Shown here: positions 43,812 through 55,199 of the stretch, piece after piece
Numbering within the stretch: position 1 is the first letter of the stretch
Layout of the letters: the number at the start of each line of letters is the position of its first letter
Source: Ligula intestinalis
Lineage: Eukaryota; Platyhelminthes; Cestoda; Diphyllobothriidea; Diphyllobothriidae
Length of the DNA stretch: 64,000 bases
Assembly: GCA_036362985.1 (NCBI GenBank)
Contig: JAYGXS010000001.1
Span: 55,553,605-55,617,604, forward strand
Reading direction: 5' to 3'
The notes under the pieces: model-generated
Told to the model about the DNA's origin: nothing
The model's input: only the letters and a program-made list of their open reading frames with translations
Database searches by the model: none
Made by a program: the position numbers and the translations under genes

Positions 43812-46427
43812 CTAAAACGCCAAAAATCACATTAAAACAAGTTGAATTAACACACGTTGGCTGTCCTCTGATAATTCTTGATTAGATATTTGGACGACGA
43901 AGACTATGGTGAGGTAAATTCGACTAAAGCGTATGCGTGTATGATAAAGTTATAGCATTTAAAACGATTAGTTTTAGTCGTCAGGATGCGCCACCCAGAA
44001 ACAACAGCCTCTTTAATTTGGAAGATTCATGAAGGAACTCGTTTAGGTGATTAAATTAGATAGTCCTATTTTTAGTTAATTTGGAAGTATGGATGCAGTA
44101 CATGATAATATTGCGGATTTTGAGTCACAAGGATTCATCTACTTCATATTCGCTCATTAATCTCACATTTAAAGTATATATTTAGGAGATTGATGCGGTA
44201 GACAGAGTAACGGGCATTTGCATCCTTTATGCAGCTTAACTAACAGCTAGGTGCATAAAAGGTGTTTAATCTAAATAGTAAGAATTTTGCCTTCGTTTCG
44301 TTTTGTTGTTTGTAAAAGGAGTTTTTATGAACGAATAATACTGTGTCTTAAAAACAAGTCGAAGAATTTACTCAGAAAATAAAAGTTTTAAATAGAAATG
44401 AGCAACTGAGCTCTTTGTAATGCTAATACAAACTGATACAAGTGCTCAAGAACTAATTTTATCGTTTCTTAAGAAGGCCAAAAGCAGGCGCTTGACCACC
44501 TCGGATGAAGTCTACTTATAACTGATCTCATGAAAACCTATTTGATGAAAACACTGCTTATTGACCCACTTTGATAATCCGTTGATATTCGATGCTTCAT
44601 TTGGTTAAGTGGACACTAAGACATTGCTATACAATCTATTTTACTACGTTTAGGATGACCCAACGTATTGTCCCGATTGAATTTCTGTTAGTTCCTTTTA
44701 ACCAGGGTATAGAATGATATAACATTCGTTTTAAGACAATACCATACCTCAGGTGGGTCATTAAAAAGATGAAGGAATTGTTTTTTGTGTCTTTGTGATA
44801 AGGAGAAACTTTTCGTCTTTCTCTTTTGAAGCATTTTAGATATCGTCAGAAGTGGCATTCCCGAAAGAAAATCCGTGGATTTCGGCGAGCTGCAGATGGC
44901 GGGCTAAATTGGAAAGCGCGTTAATGGCAATTCATTAGAAGTTATCGAATGTCAAAAACCAGACAGAGAAGTTTTTCTCGCTTGCAAGGGGAATTTATAA
45001 CAAGTTTAAGTAATCGTTTGCATCCCAAGTATTTGTATAGATAGAGAACTATTGTTTGTCACCGAAATCATAATTTTATTCATATGCATAAAATCAAATT
45101 GTCCTGAGTAACGTGTACTTGTTAAGAAAAGATGTAGAAACTGTAGCTTATACTCAAAATAAGGATATAAAGGACGGAGAAAGGGGGACCAAATACGTGT
45201 TAATATCGGCGCAGGTAAAAATTTTACACTTTGCTTGAACTGATAAAAAGAAGCATTCATATTTTTTATCCAGCCAAACTCTTTCGTATGAAAGGGATGC
45301 ACAAGATAGTATTATGCCAATGAGCGTCCTCCTGAAACAACACTTAATGAGGCATCCTGCATATCGCCTTCTTGAAAGTCGGTTAAAGCTGCTCATTCTT
45401 TCTGAATAAGTGAGCAGATCGCTGGGGCATGTTCCTGGTTACTGCCCAGACAAATTTACATGCGCACTGGGTTCAAGAACCAAAACGTAAGCAAACATTT
45501 TAATCTGTCCCTGTGCATAACGCAGGCATTTTTAGCCAATTATGCATCTTAAGATAAAAATTATATGACATATTTCGCGATAAATTTAAAAACTACTATG
45601 GAACGTTAGAAGCTATTTTCGTCAAGAAAAGCAGGACATTAGAGGGGAGGGTTGTAGTTGGCTGGCAAAATTTGAAATGGCAAGTTAAGCTGACTATTTT
45701 CTTAAGTTTGAGACCAGTACGCAGATGGTTTCCAAATTCACCTGCGTACAAGCCGGTAGATAACGCAAGACTGCATTACATTTTCTTGTCGCATCGTCCA
45801 CCGACAAAACTGAGTCAAGTCTGAGGATGACGCCTATTTACCGTATATGTACGCAAGCTCGACTAGATCTCGGGGAGAAAGTAAGCGCACAGGGTGATCT
45901 GCCGTGATCTGAGCGACCAGGAATCCTCCTTTAACTTCCTGTGAGGTGATCATTATGCTCCTTTACATGGATACCCGTTAGCTCTACAGAAATCTGCACC
46001 GGACGGTTCAATTTCTAAAGACGAGTATTCAGACTTCCGCATTGGACGCATGTCTACATTTCGATGGACCAGATAAAAGTGTCACTTTCAGCATTCTGTT
46101 CTTCCTTTATGTTTGGCTTTTCATTATTTTCCTATCCTTTTCAGTACTAAAGTCAAAGGAAGCCATTGATACATATATGGGTGGCAAACAATTTTTAAAT
46201 ATCATATTTGAGAGACAAATACCTCCCGAGAAGGATGTCAAATAACATACATATTCTTGATCAAATTAAAGTTATCAGCGTACCGACTGCGAGGGAAGCA
46301 AACTTTTGTTTGGAAGCATGTCGCACTCGTAAGTAATTTTTTTGCTCATTAAGTCCCTGGGTGATCGAAAAGTGGATGTGTTCGGAAGTCTGTAAAAAGA
46401 AAAGCTTGTAAGAAATTATTTACTCAC
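43812..46427. other. DOCK intron, at least one exon probably missed
   Basis: The candidate exon at 46428-46636 ends out of phase with 43332-43811, so an exon should lie here if both belong to the gene. A minus-strand segment near 45310-45405 (acceptor CTTATTCAG, reading AALTDFQEGDMQDASLS) is suggestive but has no good donor. Confidence 0.35.
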
Positions 46428-46636
46428 CTCCTTATACAAGAAAAAATGGTCTTATTGAAGGGCTTAAAATTATATGATAAGTCTTTCTTATTATACACGA
46501 AAGTCAGTCGCCGTAGATGCTGGATAATGTATTCGTGACAACTGATTTGTTTGTTAGATAGGATACGAAGTACACAACAAGTACAATCACATCCCTCTTT
46601 GCGACAACCAAAATCAACTAAAGTGGGATTTTCGTC
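46428..46636 (-). CDS. DOCK7-like: candidate DOCK N-terminal exon
   Basis: An open minus-strand segment of 209 nt lies between a strong acceptor (pyrimidine-rich tract ending TTTTTGCAG) and a GTGAGT donor. It encodes PTLVDFGCRKEGCDCTCC followed by a basic helical stretch. This position could correspond to the 'DLIEFPPDD...CRTL...RDCIRSY' part of DOCK7, but identity is weak. It ends with a two-base overhang. The next exon (expected before 43811) was not found, so linkage to the gene is by position and splice-site quality. It could also belong to another gene or be spurious. Confidence 0.45.
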
Positions 46637-47097
46637 CTGCAAAAATAAGAATAAAGAAAACATTACAATTTTATATGGTATTTGCACTTTGCACGATTTT
46701 TCTTTATCAGCGAGCGTCCTATTGTCCCCATTTGTCCCATTAAAGGTCTCTGAATTCGTTTTAGATTTCTTTCTCTTCCTGTACTCGTAAATTAAACCAA
46801 GGATTTACTTCTGCCTCTGTCGGAAGAGCTTGTAGTTTCCCGAAATCATGATTGACAATCGCGCTGTAAATAAATATCCTTGTAAGAGATGAGTTTGAAC
46901 GAATTGCAAGTTGAATCGAACTGATGTTCAGACTTTCAAGGTACGTTTAACAGTACGTGAATGCGATCAGATTTTAAAAGTATGAGGTCTCTGCGCATTT
47001 AACTGCAATTAATTTATTCGATTTAGTTAAGGGAGCAGCGCTATTTTTAAAATTCCGTTATCGTTGCCTTGTAGGTTTATTATACTGAATTATATTG

Positions 47098-47648
47098 TTT
47101 AACGAACCGAGACGACCGATGGGTGATTTCGTGCGACTATAACCCGAAACAGTACAACGAATGCGATTACTAGATGAAAACGACCGAACCCAAAGAAGAA
47201 CAAGACCGTTTAAACAAAGACTGCTACTCTTAAACTTTACTAATATTTGAAGGACTCATTTATTAGTCCTGGCTACAACAATCGGAACAATCGGTAAAGT
47301 CGTCCTTTGGCGGGGATGATTGACTGTCCTGGTCCTGGTCCTGGCCGGAGATGACTTCAGGGAGACGTTTGGAGGCGGCTGCCTGGAGCGATGATCAACC
47401 TTCCATAGGGCCGTCTATATATAGTAAGAGACAGCAGGATTAAGTCTATATTATAGAAGATAAACCAATGGGAATGCTTAATTTATACAATAGCCAATAG
47501 CATAAACTCACCGACATAAAATAGCCGATCAGTTAGCCAATAGGATTATGTCCGCCTGAAATAACCAAGTCGTGACACGGTACGCCGCCATCTTTAATAT
47601 AGTGCAAAATGAACAAAAATTGAGGCCATCTTAAGGGTATTTGCTACA
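47098..47648 (-). repeat. 3' LTR of the Gypsy element
   Basis: 551 bp, about 98.7% identical by eye to the 5' LTR. Its outermost bases read TTTAACG where the other copy has TGTAACG. A clear polypurine tract is not visible next to it (GGGTAGGATGCAG is the nearest purine-rich run). Confidence 0.92.
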
Positions 47649-47655
47649 CTGCATC

Positions 47656-48064
47656 CTACCCGAAAAAGGAATCGCTGTCCTCAGCGTGCACCTCATCCTC
47701 CAAATTATGTGGACTACCTCCTACGTGTACGAAAGTCTCCTCTATATCTTCGGGTGGTACCTCGTAGAGTGGGGGTTCGGGGTTACGATCTGGTTCGGCG
47801 GGACGGCCACCCAGTTTGAGACGGTTGAAGTGTACCGTAAACTCGGGGCTGAAAGGCCGTTCGTGCTCCTTGATAACGCACATAGTGTCCGAAATAACTC
47901 GGGTAACGGTAGATGGGCCGCACCAATCAACTACAAACTTAGATGGCATCCCCTGGGCAACGGAATAATTCCGAAGCCAAAAGACATCACCTACTTCGTA
48001 AGGACTTCCGTGGGCCAAACGGTCGTAGTGATCCTTTTGACGCCTCTGAGACCCCTGAAGATGT
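47656..48064 (-). pseudogene. Gypsy integrase C-terminal domain
   Basis: In phase with the integrase core across the TGA. GDVFWLRNYSVAQGMPSKF and VDWCGPSTVTRVISD resemble the GPY/F chromatin-binding region of Gypsy integrases, and the frame ends in a Pro/Glu-rich acidic tail. The stop lies just inside the 3' LTR boundary. Confidence 0.85.
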
Positions 48065-48066
48065 AT

Positions 48067-48743
48067 TCACGCTTCTTCTGCGGCGATACGCATCTTATTG
48101 TTTAGACTCGTAAGGTAAACGCCGATGGGAACTTCGTTACTATCGCGAGGCACTTGAAGGTCCTCGATAATTCGCATTTCTCGGCCGCATGTAAGGGCAA
48201 AGGGGGTTTGGTGGGTCGATGCATGTACCGTGGAGCGAAAGGCTAGCATACAGGCTGGTAAAGCATCGTGCCACGTTCGGGGAGCCTGTCTATCAACGAT
48301 CGCTTTGAGCAAACCGATTAGGGTTCTATTCGTCCGCTCTACCTGTCCATTACCTTGCGGATGGTACGCAGTCGTGCGAGTTTTATTGATTCGCAGGTAC
48401 TTACATAAGTCGCGCATGGTTGCGTTTTCGAACGAACTTCCCCTGTCAGAGTGAGCTGATCGGGGGCGCCCCATCTACAAATCCAACCATAAAAAATGGC
48501 CTGGGAGACTGCTTCGGCAAAGACATTGGGCAAGGCTACTACTTCGGCCATCTTTGTGAAGAAATCAACCATCACTAAAATGTACCAATTATGCCTGTAC
48601 GACTCAGCAATGGGTCCGATGATGTCGACACCAACGCGCTCGTTGGGATACCCGGTCAATATTGGCTGAAGAGGAGCCCTGTTTAGCTGTCGCGGTGGCT
48701 TAAGTTGATTGCATAGGGTGCAGTACCGAATGTGATTCCACAC
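48067..48743 (-). pseudogene. Gypsy integrase core, frameshifted
   Basis: Frame 48339-48743 has the CTLCNQ end of the zinc finger and VGVDIIGPIAESYRHNWYIL (first catalytic Asp). The reading then shifts near 48460 into 48067-48474, with HSDRGSSFENATM (second Asp) and AYHPQGNGQVERTNRTLI (catalytic Glu). A TGA at about 48066 ends it. Confidence 0.9.
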
Positions 48744-48752
48744 GGAACGCTT

Positions 48753-50837
48753 TCAGTTGGGCCAGTAATATCTACGCCTGAGTGCCCACTCGGTCTTATA
48801 TTTTCCTACATGTCCTAACTCGGTATGAATCCTATCTATTACTTCGTCTACCATGGATAGAGGTAGCAAGATACGTCGTGGATGCTGATCACTATCTCTA
48901 CAATAGAGGACACCGTTATCCAAAAATAACTTATCCCAAACTGCCTGCAGGCAGCGCGTTTCGTAGCTCTGCCCCTTTAACTCGTCCGTGCTCAACGACC
49001 GGGTTTCACTAATTTTTCTATGGTATATCGGCCCAATGTGCGGGTCTTCACGTTGTGCCTGCGCCCACATATAACTTTGGTCGTCGTGAAGCGATATCGC
49101 ACTTATGTTAATGTCCGTACACGATGAACAATTTCCGTGCGGTCTATAGGGCTTCCTAGATATGGCGTCAGCATTATTGTGTAAACGACCCGGTCGGTAT
49201 AAACATTCGTACTCGTAGCCTGCTAGTTGCTCTTGCCATCGTGCGACCTGCCCTTCGGGGTTTTTGAAATTACGAAGCCATGTTAGCGAGCTATGATCCG
49301 TTCTAACTATGAACTTCCTGTACTGTAGGAATGGTCGGCATTCTTGAACGAAGAAGACGAGGGCAAGCATCTCTTTCTTAGTCACACAGTACCGCCTCTC
49401 AGCTTTGCTCAAGGATCGACTCAGGTACTGGATAACACACTCTGTCTTATCAGCTTGTCTTTGTGATAAAACAGCGCCAATCGCGAATTCACTTGCATCT
49501 GTGTCAAGTATAAATTCTCCCGCCTGTGGACTAACATTGGGGAACGCGAGGATTGGACTGGAACACAAGTTGTCTTTTAAAGTGTTGAAGCTCGCTGCAC
49601 ATTCGGGTGTCCACTTAAAGCGAACTCCCTTTTGCGTGAGCTTATTTAACGGTGCAGCTATATGTGCATAGTCCTTAACAAACTTCCTATAGTAGGAAGC
49701 GAGACCCGTGAAACTTCTGACTTCAGTCACATTGGTGGGTGTCGGCCACTCGCGGACTTCCGCAACCTTATCTATGTCGGTTTCGACCCCGGAGGCTGAC
49801 ACGACATGTCCTAAGAATTTTACCTTATCTCGTATGAGTACGCACTTTGCCGGCTTAAGGGTGAGACCTGCCTGTTTCAACACGTCGAATATCCTACGCA
49901 AATTATGCAAATGATCGTTGAAATCCTTTCCAAGAATAATGATATCGTCGAGATGCAGTAAACAGGTACTCGGGATAAATTGTGCTAGAACCTGGTTCAT
50001 AAGCCTTTGGAAAGTACTAGGCGCATTAGCTAGACCAAAAGGCATAGTCTCGAATTCGTATAGTCCAGAAGGGACTGAGAAAGCAGTTTTCTCACGGTCG
50101 GACGGCCGGACTTCTACTTGCCAATATCCAGCAGCTAAATCTAACGTCGAGAACACCCGATTACCCGAAAGCGCATCTAACGTTTCATCAATGCGAGGTA
50201 ACGGAAAGGATTCTTTAGTCATGACCTCGTTTAACTTACGATAATCTACGCATAGTCTTAATGTCCCGTCCTTCTTCATGACTAGAACGACCGGAGACGA
50301 CCAGGGAGAGCTAGATGGCTTAATTATCTTTCGATCAAGCATATCGTCTATCATCGCCTTTAACTGTGTCTGGTAGAACACAGGTAGTCGTCGAGGCGGA
50401 ATCTTAATAGGTCGGGCTGTTCCCGTATGTATTTCGTGATGAGCTGCATTGGTTCGGCCGTACGAACGACCGTCCCAATCAAAAATTTCCCTAAACTCAT
50501 GTATTAGATTACCTAGCTTCGTAGAGCTAACTGAATCGAGCGAGGATGGAACTAACTCCTTCACACATTCGTCTAACTGGGACGTGTTAACCTCGACCAG
50601 TAAACGTGGCGCCTCGATATTAAAGGGAATTTCAATTCCACAAAAGCGTATACAATTAAGATTAAAATCTACTAAACATTCAAAAGCATGTAAAAGGTCT
50701 GCTCCTAATATACATTTCCAAATGATATCTGGGCAAATAATAAATGTATGTGTAAATTGAATGCTATCAAACGAAAGCTCTAGTTTTACTATGCCGTTGT
50801 GTCGCAGGGTGTTGCCATTAGCCGTTTTCAGACTCAT
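48753..50837 (-). pseudogene. Gypsy reverse transcriptase-RNase H and integrase zinc finger
   Basis: 694 residues in one open frame. The reverse transcriptase has KDGTLRLCVDYRKLNEVM, FSTLDLAAGYWQV and FGLANAPSTFQRLMN. Its catalytic box reads LLHLDDIIIL, with His where Tyr is usual. RNase H follows (FILDTDASEFAIGAVLSQ, RTDHSSLTWL, HNNADAISR). The end carries the HHCC finger start (HTELGHVGKYKTEWALRRRY) before a TGA at about 48750. Apart from the His it would be complete. Confidence 0.93.
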
Positions 50838-50873
50838 TTTGGACTTACTGCAATATCTAACCTTCGCTTGAAG

Positions 50874-51428
50874 TTAAAGAAATGTTTCTAGCCTAATAAG
50901 GGAGCACCCAGCCCCTGAATCAACTAAGCATGGCAACTTAGAGTTTCCTATAGTAGTATTAATAACTGGGAAAGACATAGTGGAACCTATGTTTGTAATA
51001 CACATATCAGTTAACAAAAGGCACTTACCGGATTGTTCGTCCTCACCTGGGGTGATCACATGAACACCGGGACTATATGGGGGGTGGTTCTGTCTCGTCC
51101 GTTGTTGTCTCCAATTCCCTCGAGGAGTGGGCGGTGTTGGGCCTCGCCAAGAAGAGGTCGGTTGTGGAGGTCCAGTCCTGCCAGCAACATTCTGTGGCTG
51201 TCCATGCCAAGGTTGTGAAGGACCCTGCCACGGTTGAGGGAAGCCGTAGGACGGATAGGTTGGCGGTGGAGGATTCATCTGCGTAGGAGGACTTATCTGC
51301 CACTGAGCCGTCTGAGTGCCTATATCGCGGGATAGGCACTGTTTCGTGGCGTAGATTCCAACCGTCTTTGGAGGCCGGGGACCGAATATGTCGCGGGTCA
51401 TCGGTGGGACAGCGTCACGCTGGGGCAC
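50874..51428 (-). pseudogene. Gypsy gag tail and protease
   Basis: A Pro/Trp/Gln-rich region (PQPWQGPSQPWHGQPQ) where a nucleocapsid would be expected, followed by an aspartic protease start, LPCLVDSGAGCSLI, with the DSG active-site triad. A TAA shortly after separates it from the polymerase frame, which is in the same phase. Confidence 0.85.
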
Positions 51429-51443
51429 GGCAATGAAGGCTGC

Positions 51444-51983
51444 CTATTCTTGCTGGGCGTATTCTAGGGCCTTCTTAATGGTGGTGGGCGTTTTTCGAGC
51501 AAACTCACGCCTAACCTCATCACTAGCTACACCTTCTAGAAAGATGTCCAGGATCTTTGTTTCCAGATCAGCGAAGCTGGAGTCTGGAAAAGCTTTGTGA
51601 GCTAAGACGCGGAGATGGCGTTGGTATTCGCCAACTGACTCTCCTGTCACTTGTCTCCTGGTTCTAAGAGCTTGACGACTGTTCCATGGCGTGACTGCAA
51701 CACCAAACTCTCGTCTGAGTCTGTCAAATATGGTGGCCGTGGTTAGTGATGACGTTACATTACAGGCCCTAGCAACGCCCAGCACCTCGTCGTCCGCGCA
51801 TTCGAGGACGACAGCAGATCTGCTACCTTCATCAATTGTGTCGATGAAGGTTTTCATGCGACTCTCCCATAGGTCGTAATCGTCTGAGAGTGAGAACCTA
51901 TTTGGCCGCGTTGTCCTTGACGCAGGAGAAGTCACCTTCTCCATTGCCGTTACGAGACGAGTGAGTAGGTCGTCGATGTCCAT
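51444..51983 (-). pseudogene. Gypsy gag-like protein
   Basis: 179 residues starting MDIDDLLTRLVTAME right after the primer site. It holds a capsid-type segment (RFSLSDDYDLWESRMKTFID, then ESVGEYQRHLRVLAHKAF and FLEGVASDEVRREFA). It stops at a TAG, beyond which the same frame continues as a Pro/Gln-rich stretch. I see no CCHC zinc knuckle. The TAG may be a readthrough site or damage; the other stops in this copy argue for damage. Confidence 0.85.
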
Positions 51984-51984
51984 A

Positions 51985-52002
51985 TCCCACCGCTGCCACC
52001 AA
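51985..52002 (-). other. primer binding site, tRNA-Leu type
   Basis: Two bases inside the 5' LTR the element strand reads TGGTGGCAGCGGTGGGAT. This is complementary to the 3' end of a tRNA-Leu (…ATCCCACCGCTGCCACCA) over 18 bases, as remembered from animal tRNA-Leu genes. It would prime minus-strand DNA synthesis. Confidence 0.75.
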
Positions 52003-52004
52003 TT

Positions 52005-52555
52005 TGTAACGAACCGAGACGACCGATGAGAGATTTCGTGCGACTATAACCCGAAACAGTACAACGAATGCGATTACTAGATGAAAACGACCGAACCCAA
52101 AGAAGAACAAGACCGTTTAAACAAAGACTGCTACTCTTCAACTTTACTACTATTTGAAGGACTCATTTATTAGTCCTGGCTACAACAATCGGAACAATCA
52201 GTAAAGTCGTCCTTTGGCGGGGATGATTGACTGTCCTGGTCCTGGTCCTGGCCGGAGATGACTTCAGGGAGACGTTTGGAGGCGGCTGCCTGGAGCGATG
52301 ATCAACCTTCCATAGGGCCGTCTATATATAGTAAGAGACAGCAGGATTAAGTCTATATTATAGAAGATAAACCAATGGGAATGCTTAATTTATACAATAG
52401 CCAATAGCATAAACTCACCGACATAAAATAGCCGATCAGTTAGCCAATAGGATTATGTCCGCCTGAAATAACCAAGTCGTGACACGGTACGCCGCCATCT
52501 TTAATATAGTGCAAAATGAACAAAAATTGAGTCCATCTTAAGGGTATTTGCTACA
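52005..52555 (-). repeat. 5' LTR of the Gypsy element
   Basis: 551 bp, TG...CA. It contains a TATA-like CTATATATAG (52322-52331) that could serve as the promoter for transcription toward lower coordinates. Differences from the 3' LTR include the 52032-52036 region, ACTACTATT/ACTAATATT and GAGTCC/GAGGCC. Confidence 0.92.
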
Positions 52556-52559
52556 ATTG

Positions 52560-54457
52560 AAATAGTATAGATATACTGCACACTGTGTTCGAACCTATCA
52601 GGTCTTTAATGTTTGCCAATCAATGGATGTATTCGAGGGCCTTAAGCAACGTAACGGATTACTCTTGAAAAATATGGAAATGAAACTGTTTCTGGTGTTA
52701 CAAGATGCCCAGTCTAAGTATACTTTTTTGTCGTAAATAAGGAATTTTCACCTAAAATGTTTATTTGAAGAGTGGTAAGCCACCAGCCATTTCTTCACAG
52801 TGTTTAACTACATGTAACGGCTCGGGTAATGCCTTTATGTTGTTTGATGGAATAGGACTAAAGAAAAGCCATCCAAACTATAAAAGAGCGGATTACGACT
52901 GCATAGCTAGAAAATCAGGTTAAAATGTTGAACAAAAGTCTGAAAATAAGAGCACAAAGGTCGAAAAAGTGAACGAGGGTGTGTGTTTCTGCTTGCAGCC
53001 AACGAGTTATTTTACGAAATTTTGCAGGAAAATAAATTTGGATGTTAAAACATTGTCTTACTTAAAACATGCAATCAAATCTTTCGCGAAACCACACAAA
53101 CTAAAACAGCCGCATATGATTAACATGGATTATTGAATTTAATGTCTGCTTATTTTCCTGGTGAATTCTGTGATGGTATAGAGTCGAAGCAGACAATTGG
53201 AATACTCATCATAAAGATTTAAAGAAAGGAGGTAATAGAACAAGAAATAAAACAGACTGGCAATCTGCAACATTGTTACAAATAAACGAAATGGACACCA
53301 AACTCCAGCCAGTGGGAAAGCGGAAAGTGGAATGTGAGAATCATACTAGAACTGAAGAACCTGGAATAAAAGCAAGTAAAACGGGATACAGACGTGCAAG
53401 ATTGATAACATGTAGATATTTTTTAACGCACAAATGCCCAAAAATGAACACAGTCTTATTTAAATTTAAATCGGTAGCAGCGAGCCGCTCTACAAGAATA
53501 AACCATTTGTAACGGACCAGAAAACTCAATTCGTTTGTTTGAACTTGGTGATTCTTACGAATGGAAGAAAATATGCGTGCCCCAGGTTCTTGTTGTAAAG
53601 AATAAGAAGACGCAATCGCTGGAACAATATTTGTATTCTGAACTTATGGCTCCACACGAGAAGCCATCGTCAAATTAAAAGAAAACAGCAAACCTCAGCT
53701 ACGCATAAATGGGGTTGGTAAGGGAGGGGGGAGGTAGTGACAATAATTGATTTGTCTCTGTCCATGCTACGTCCATTCTCATGCTATCTTATGGTGTGAT
53801 CCTTTTTAATCGCGGACCTGGGAAATAGGTGGTTTAGCTCTCGTGTGGGTTAAGGTAGCATGGTGCTTCTTCCATTCAACTGCTGACCCCCCTCCTGCAA
53901 CTTAACTCAACTCTCCGCACTATGTCGGCACATCCAGAACCCTTCCCTACAGTTGCACATAACGCTGCATTACCCACCGGTTACGTGACGGACATATCAC
54001 CATCACACTCCGTCCAGACAGGTTGTCCGATGTTTTAACGCATCCTTTTGTAGATCTTTCATTAATAGCTATTACATTCATATCCATTCGTATAATATGT
54101 TTTTGTCTCGCCAGAGGCTTATCCTCCTTTATCTTATAAGTGTGCGTTGATTGCATGACAGCTGGATTCAGCTCTGCCGTACCCCGGATTTATCCACAGA
54201 ACCTGACGTTACTCGGTTGTGCAATCCTCGACACACTCAGTTCGTTGCGCGTTTCATACTAACTAGCGTCTTATTAGTGGGAAATAATACCTAAACATTA
54301 TTGGCTCCCTTAACACCCACATGATATCAAGGGTTTTACAAATAATCCTTTTGTGAGGATAAAATCAGACCCATGTACAAGACGTTTAAGGCTTATAATT
54401 GACACACCCGATATAAGCATTACCTTTTCTGAGTTGACCAAAGTGTGAAAATCTCTA
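52560..54457. other. nothing recognised
   Basis: AT-rich sequence right of the Gypsy element. Also blank: 46637-47093, 54527-55199 (with a G-run near 54805) and 56281-57059. Confidence 0.45.
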
Positions 54458-54526
54458 GGCGTTTGGCGGGATTTGAACTCGCGCATCAGAGAAAGCCTTT
54501 ACCGGAGGCTACTGCTCTACTGCTAA
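54458..54526 (-). repeat. tRNA-headed short repeat (SINE-like), copy 1
   Basis: The minus strand reads GCAGTAGAGCAGTAGCCTCC, then GGTAAAGG, with a B-box-like GAGTTCAAATCCC, followed by GCCTAGAGATTTTCACAC. The same head and tail occur at 56128-56230, so this is a dispersed tRNA-derived repeat. Its A-box region is partly lost. Confidence 0.55.
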
Positions 54527-55199
54527 TAATGATAATAAGTTGTATATTTCAGGCCCAATTGGCCTCATCAATAAACCAAAAATTCGATAACACAATGTAC
54601 TAGAAATAATTGGTTTAACAAACAGTATCCGTGGTCTATAGCTATAAGACGAGTATAACTATTTAGAAGCGAATTTTTTAGATTCAAAAAATGAATATAG
54701 CAGTGTCATACGGAAGGTGAAATTCAAGGGCACACACAGATGAGTCACATCGTTATCTAGATTCTGACTTTGTATTCTAGTACCCACTGCCTCTGTTAGT
54801 AAGGGGGGGGGGCTTGGAAGCAAACTCAGTCGCAGCTAAGCGTGGGGCAGAACAACAGGTATTAACGAAACATTACTGGCATAGACGGGTTCCCGGCACT
54901 ACACTCGGGTTCCCAAACCGGTGCGGCGTAATAGAACAAAGGGAACCCACCAGTTTATGATCGTGATGGGCACCGCCGTATGAGATCCAAAAGTCCGTCA
55001 AATCTACAAGACCATCGTTGGGGATGTCTAAGATGTGACCAAATATAAGGCCCTGATGATGGTTGATGACTAGCGAAACAAGAGCCGTCAGGACTGCTTC
55101 CTGATTCAGGGGGACACGAGTAAGAGGAAGGTCGTTTCAAGAAGGGATCCTAAATTCCCGATGGTCTTTTCTTGGGATCGTGAAGAAAGCTGCCCGGAA

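Larger units (their letters stand above)
3519..46636 (-). other. DOCK7-like: DOCK-C family (DOCK6/7/8-type) gene, partial, multi-exon
   Basis: Gene-level entry for the exons listed separately. DOCK-C proteins are large cytoplasmic guanine nucleotide exchange factors for Rac/Cdc42 GTPases. A DHR-1 (C2-like) domain binds phosphoinositides, helical repeats follow, and a C-terminal DHR-2 domain does nucleotide exchange. The exons here match, in the same order as vertebrate DOCK7, the N-terminal segment, DHR-1 and the helical region. Phases join cleanly at many junctions; for example exon 9708-10030 leaves two bases that exon 8480-8810 completes. DHR-2 is not in the window and should lie to the left. 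Some exons are missing from my model: between 46428 and 43811, the very N-terminus, and probably one near 11-15 kb. The family assignment comes from remembered sequence, not a search. Choosing among DOCK6, 7 and 8 is not possible. Confidence 0.88.
47098..52555 (-). mobile_element. Ty3/Gypsy LTR retrotransposon, full length, coding broken
   Basis: Two 551-bp direct repeats (47098-47648 and 52005-52555) flank an internal region of about 4.36 kb and are bounded by a 4-bp target duplication ATTG (47094-47097 and 52556-52559). The LTRs start TG and end CA on the element strand, except one change at the outer edge of the left copy. Order on the minus strand is gag, protease, reverse transcriptase, RNase H, integrase, which defines Ty3/Gypsy. 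I count about seven differences between the LTRs, so insertion was recent, yet the coding region has four in-frame stops and a frameshift. Confidence 0.94.

Noticed and set aside
45006..45396. Two overlapping minus-strand frames as a missing DOCK exon.
   Set aside because: One acceptor is reasonable, but no donor gives the required phase and no DOCK block is recognisable.
51429..51443. The TAG between gag and protease as a programmed readthrough site.
   Set aside because: Possible in principle, but three more stops and a frameshift lie downstream in the same copy, so damage is the simpler reading.
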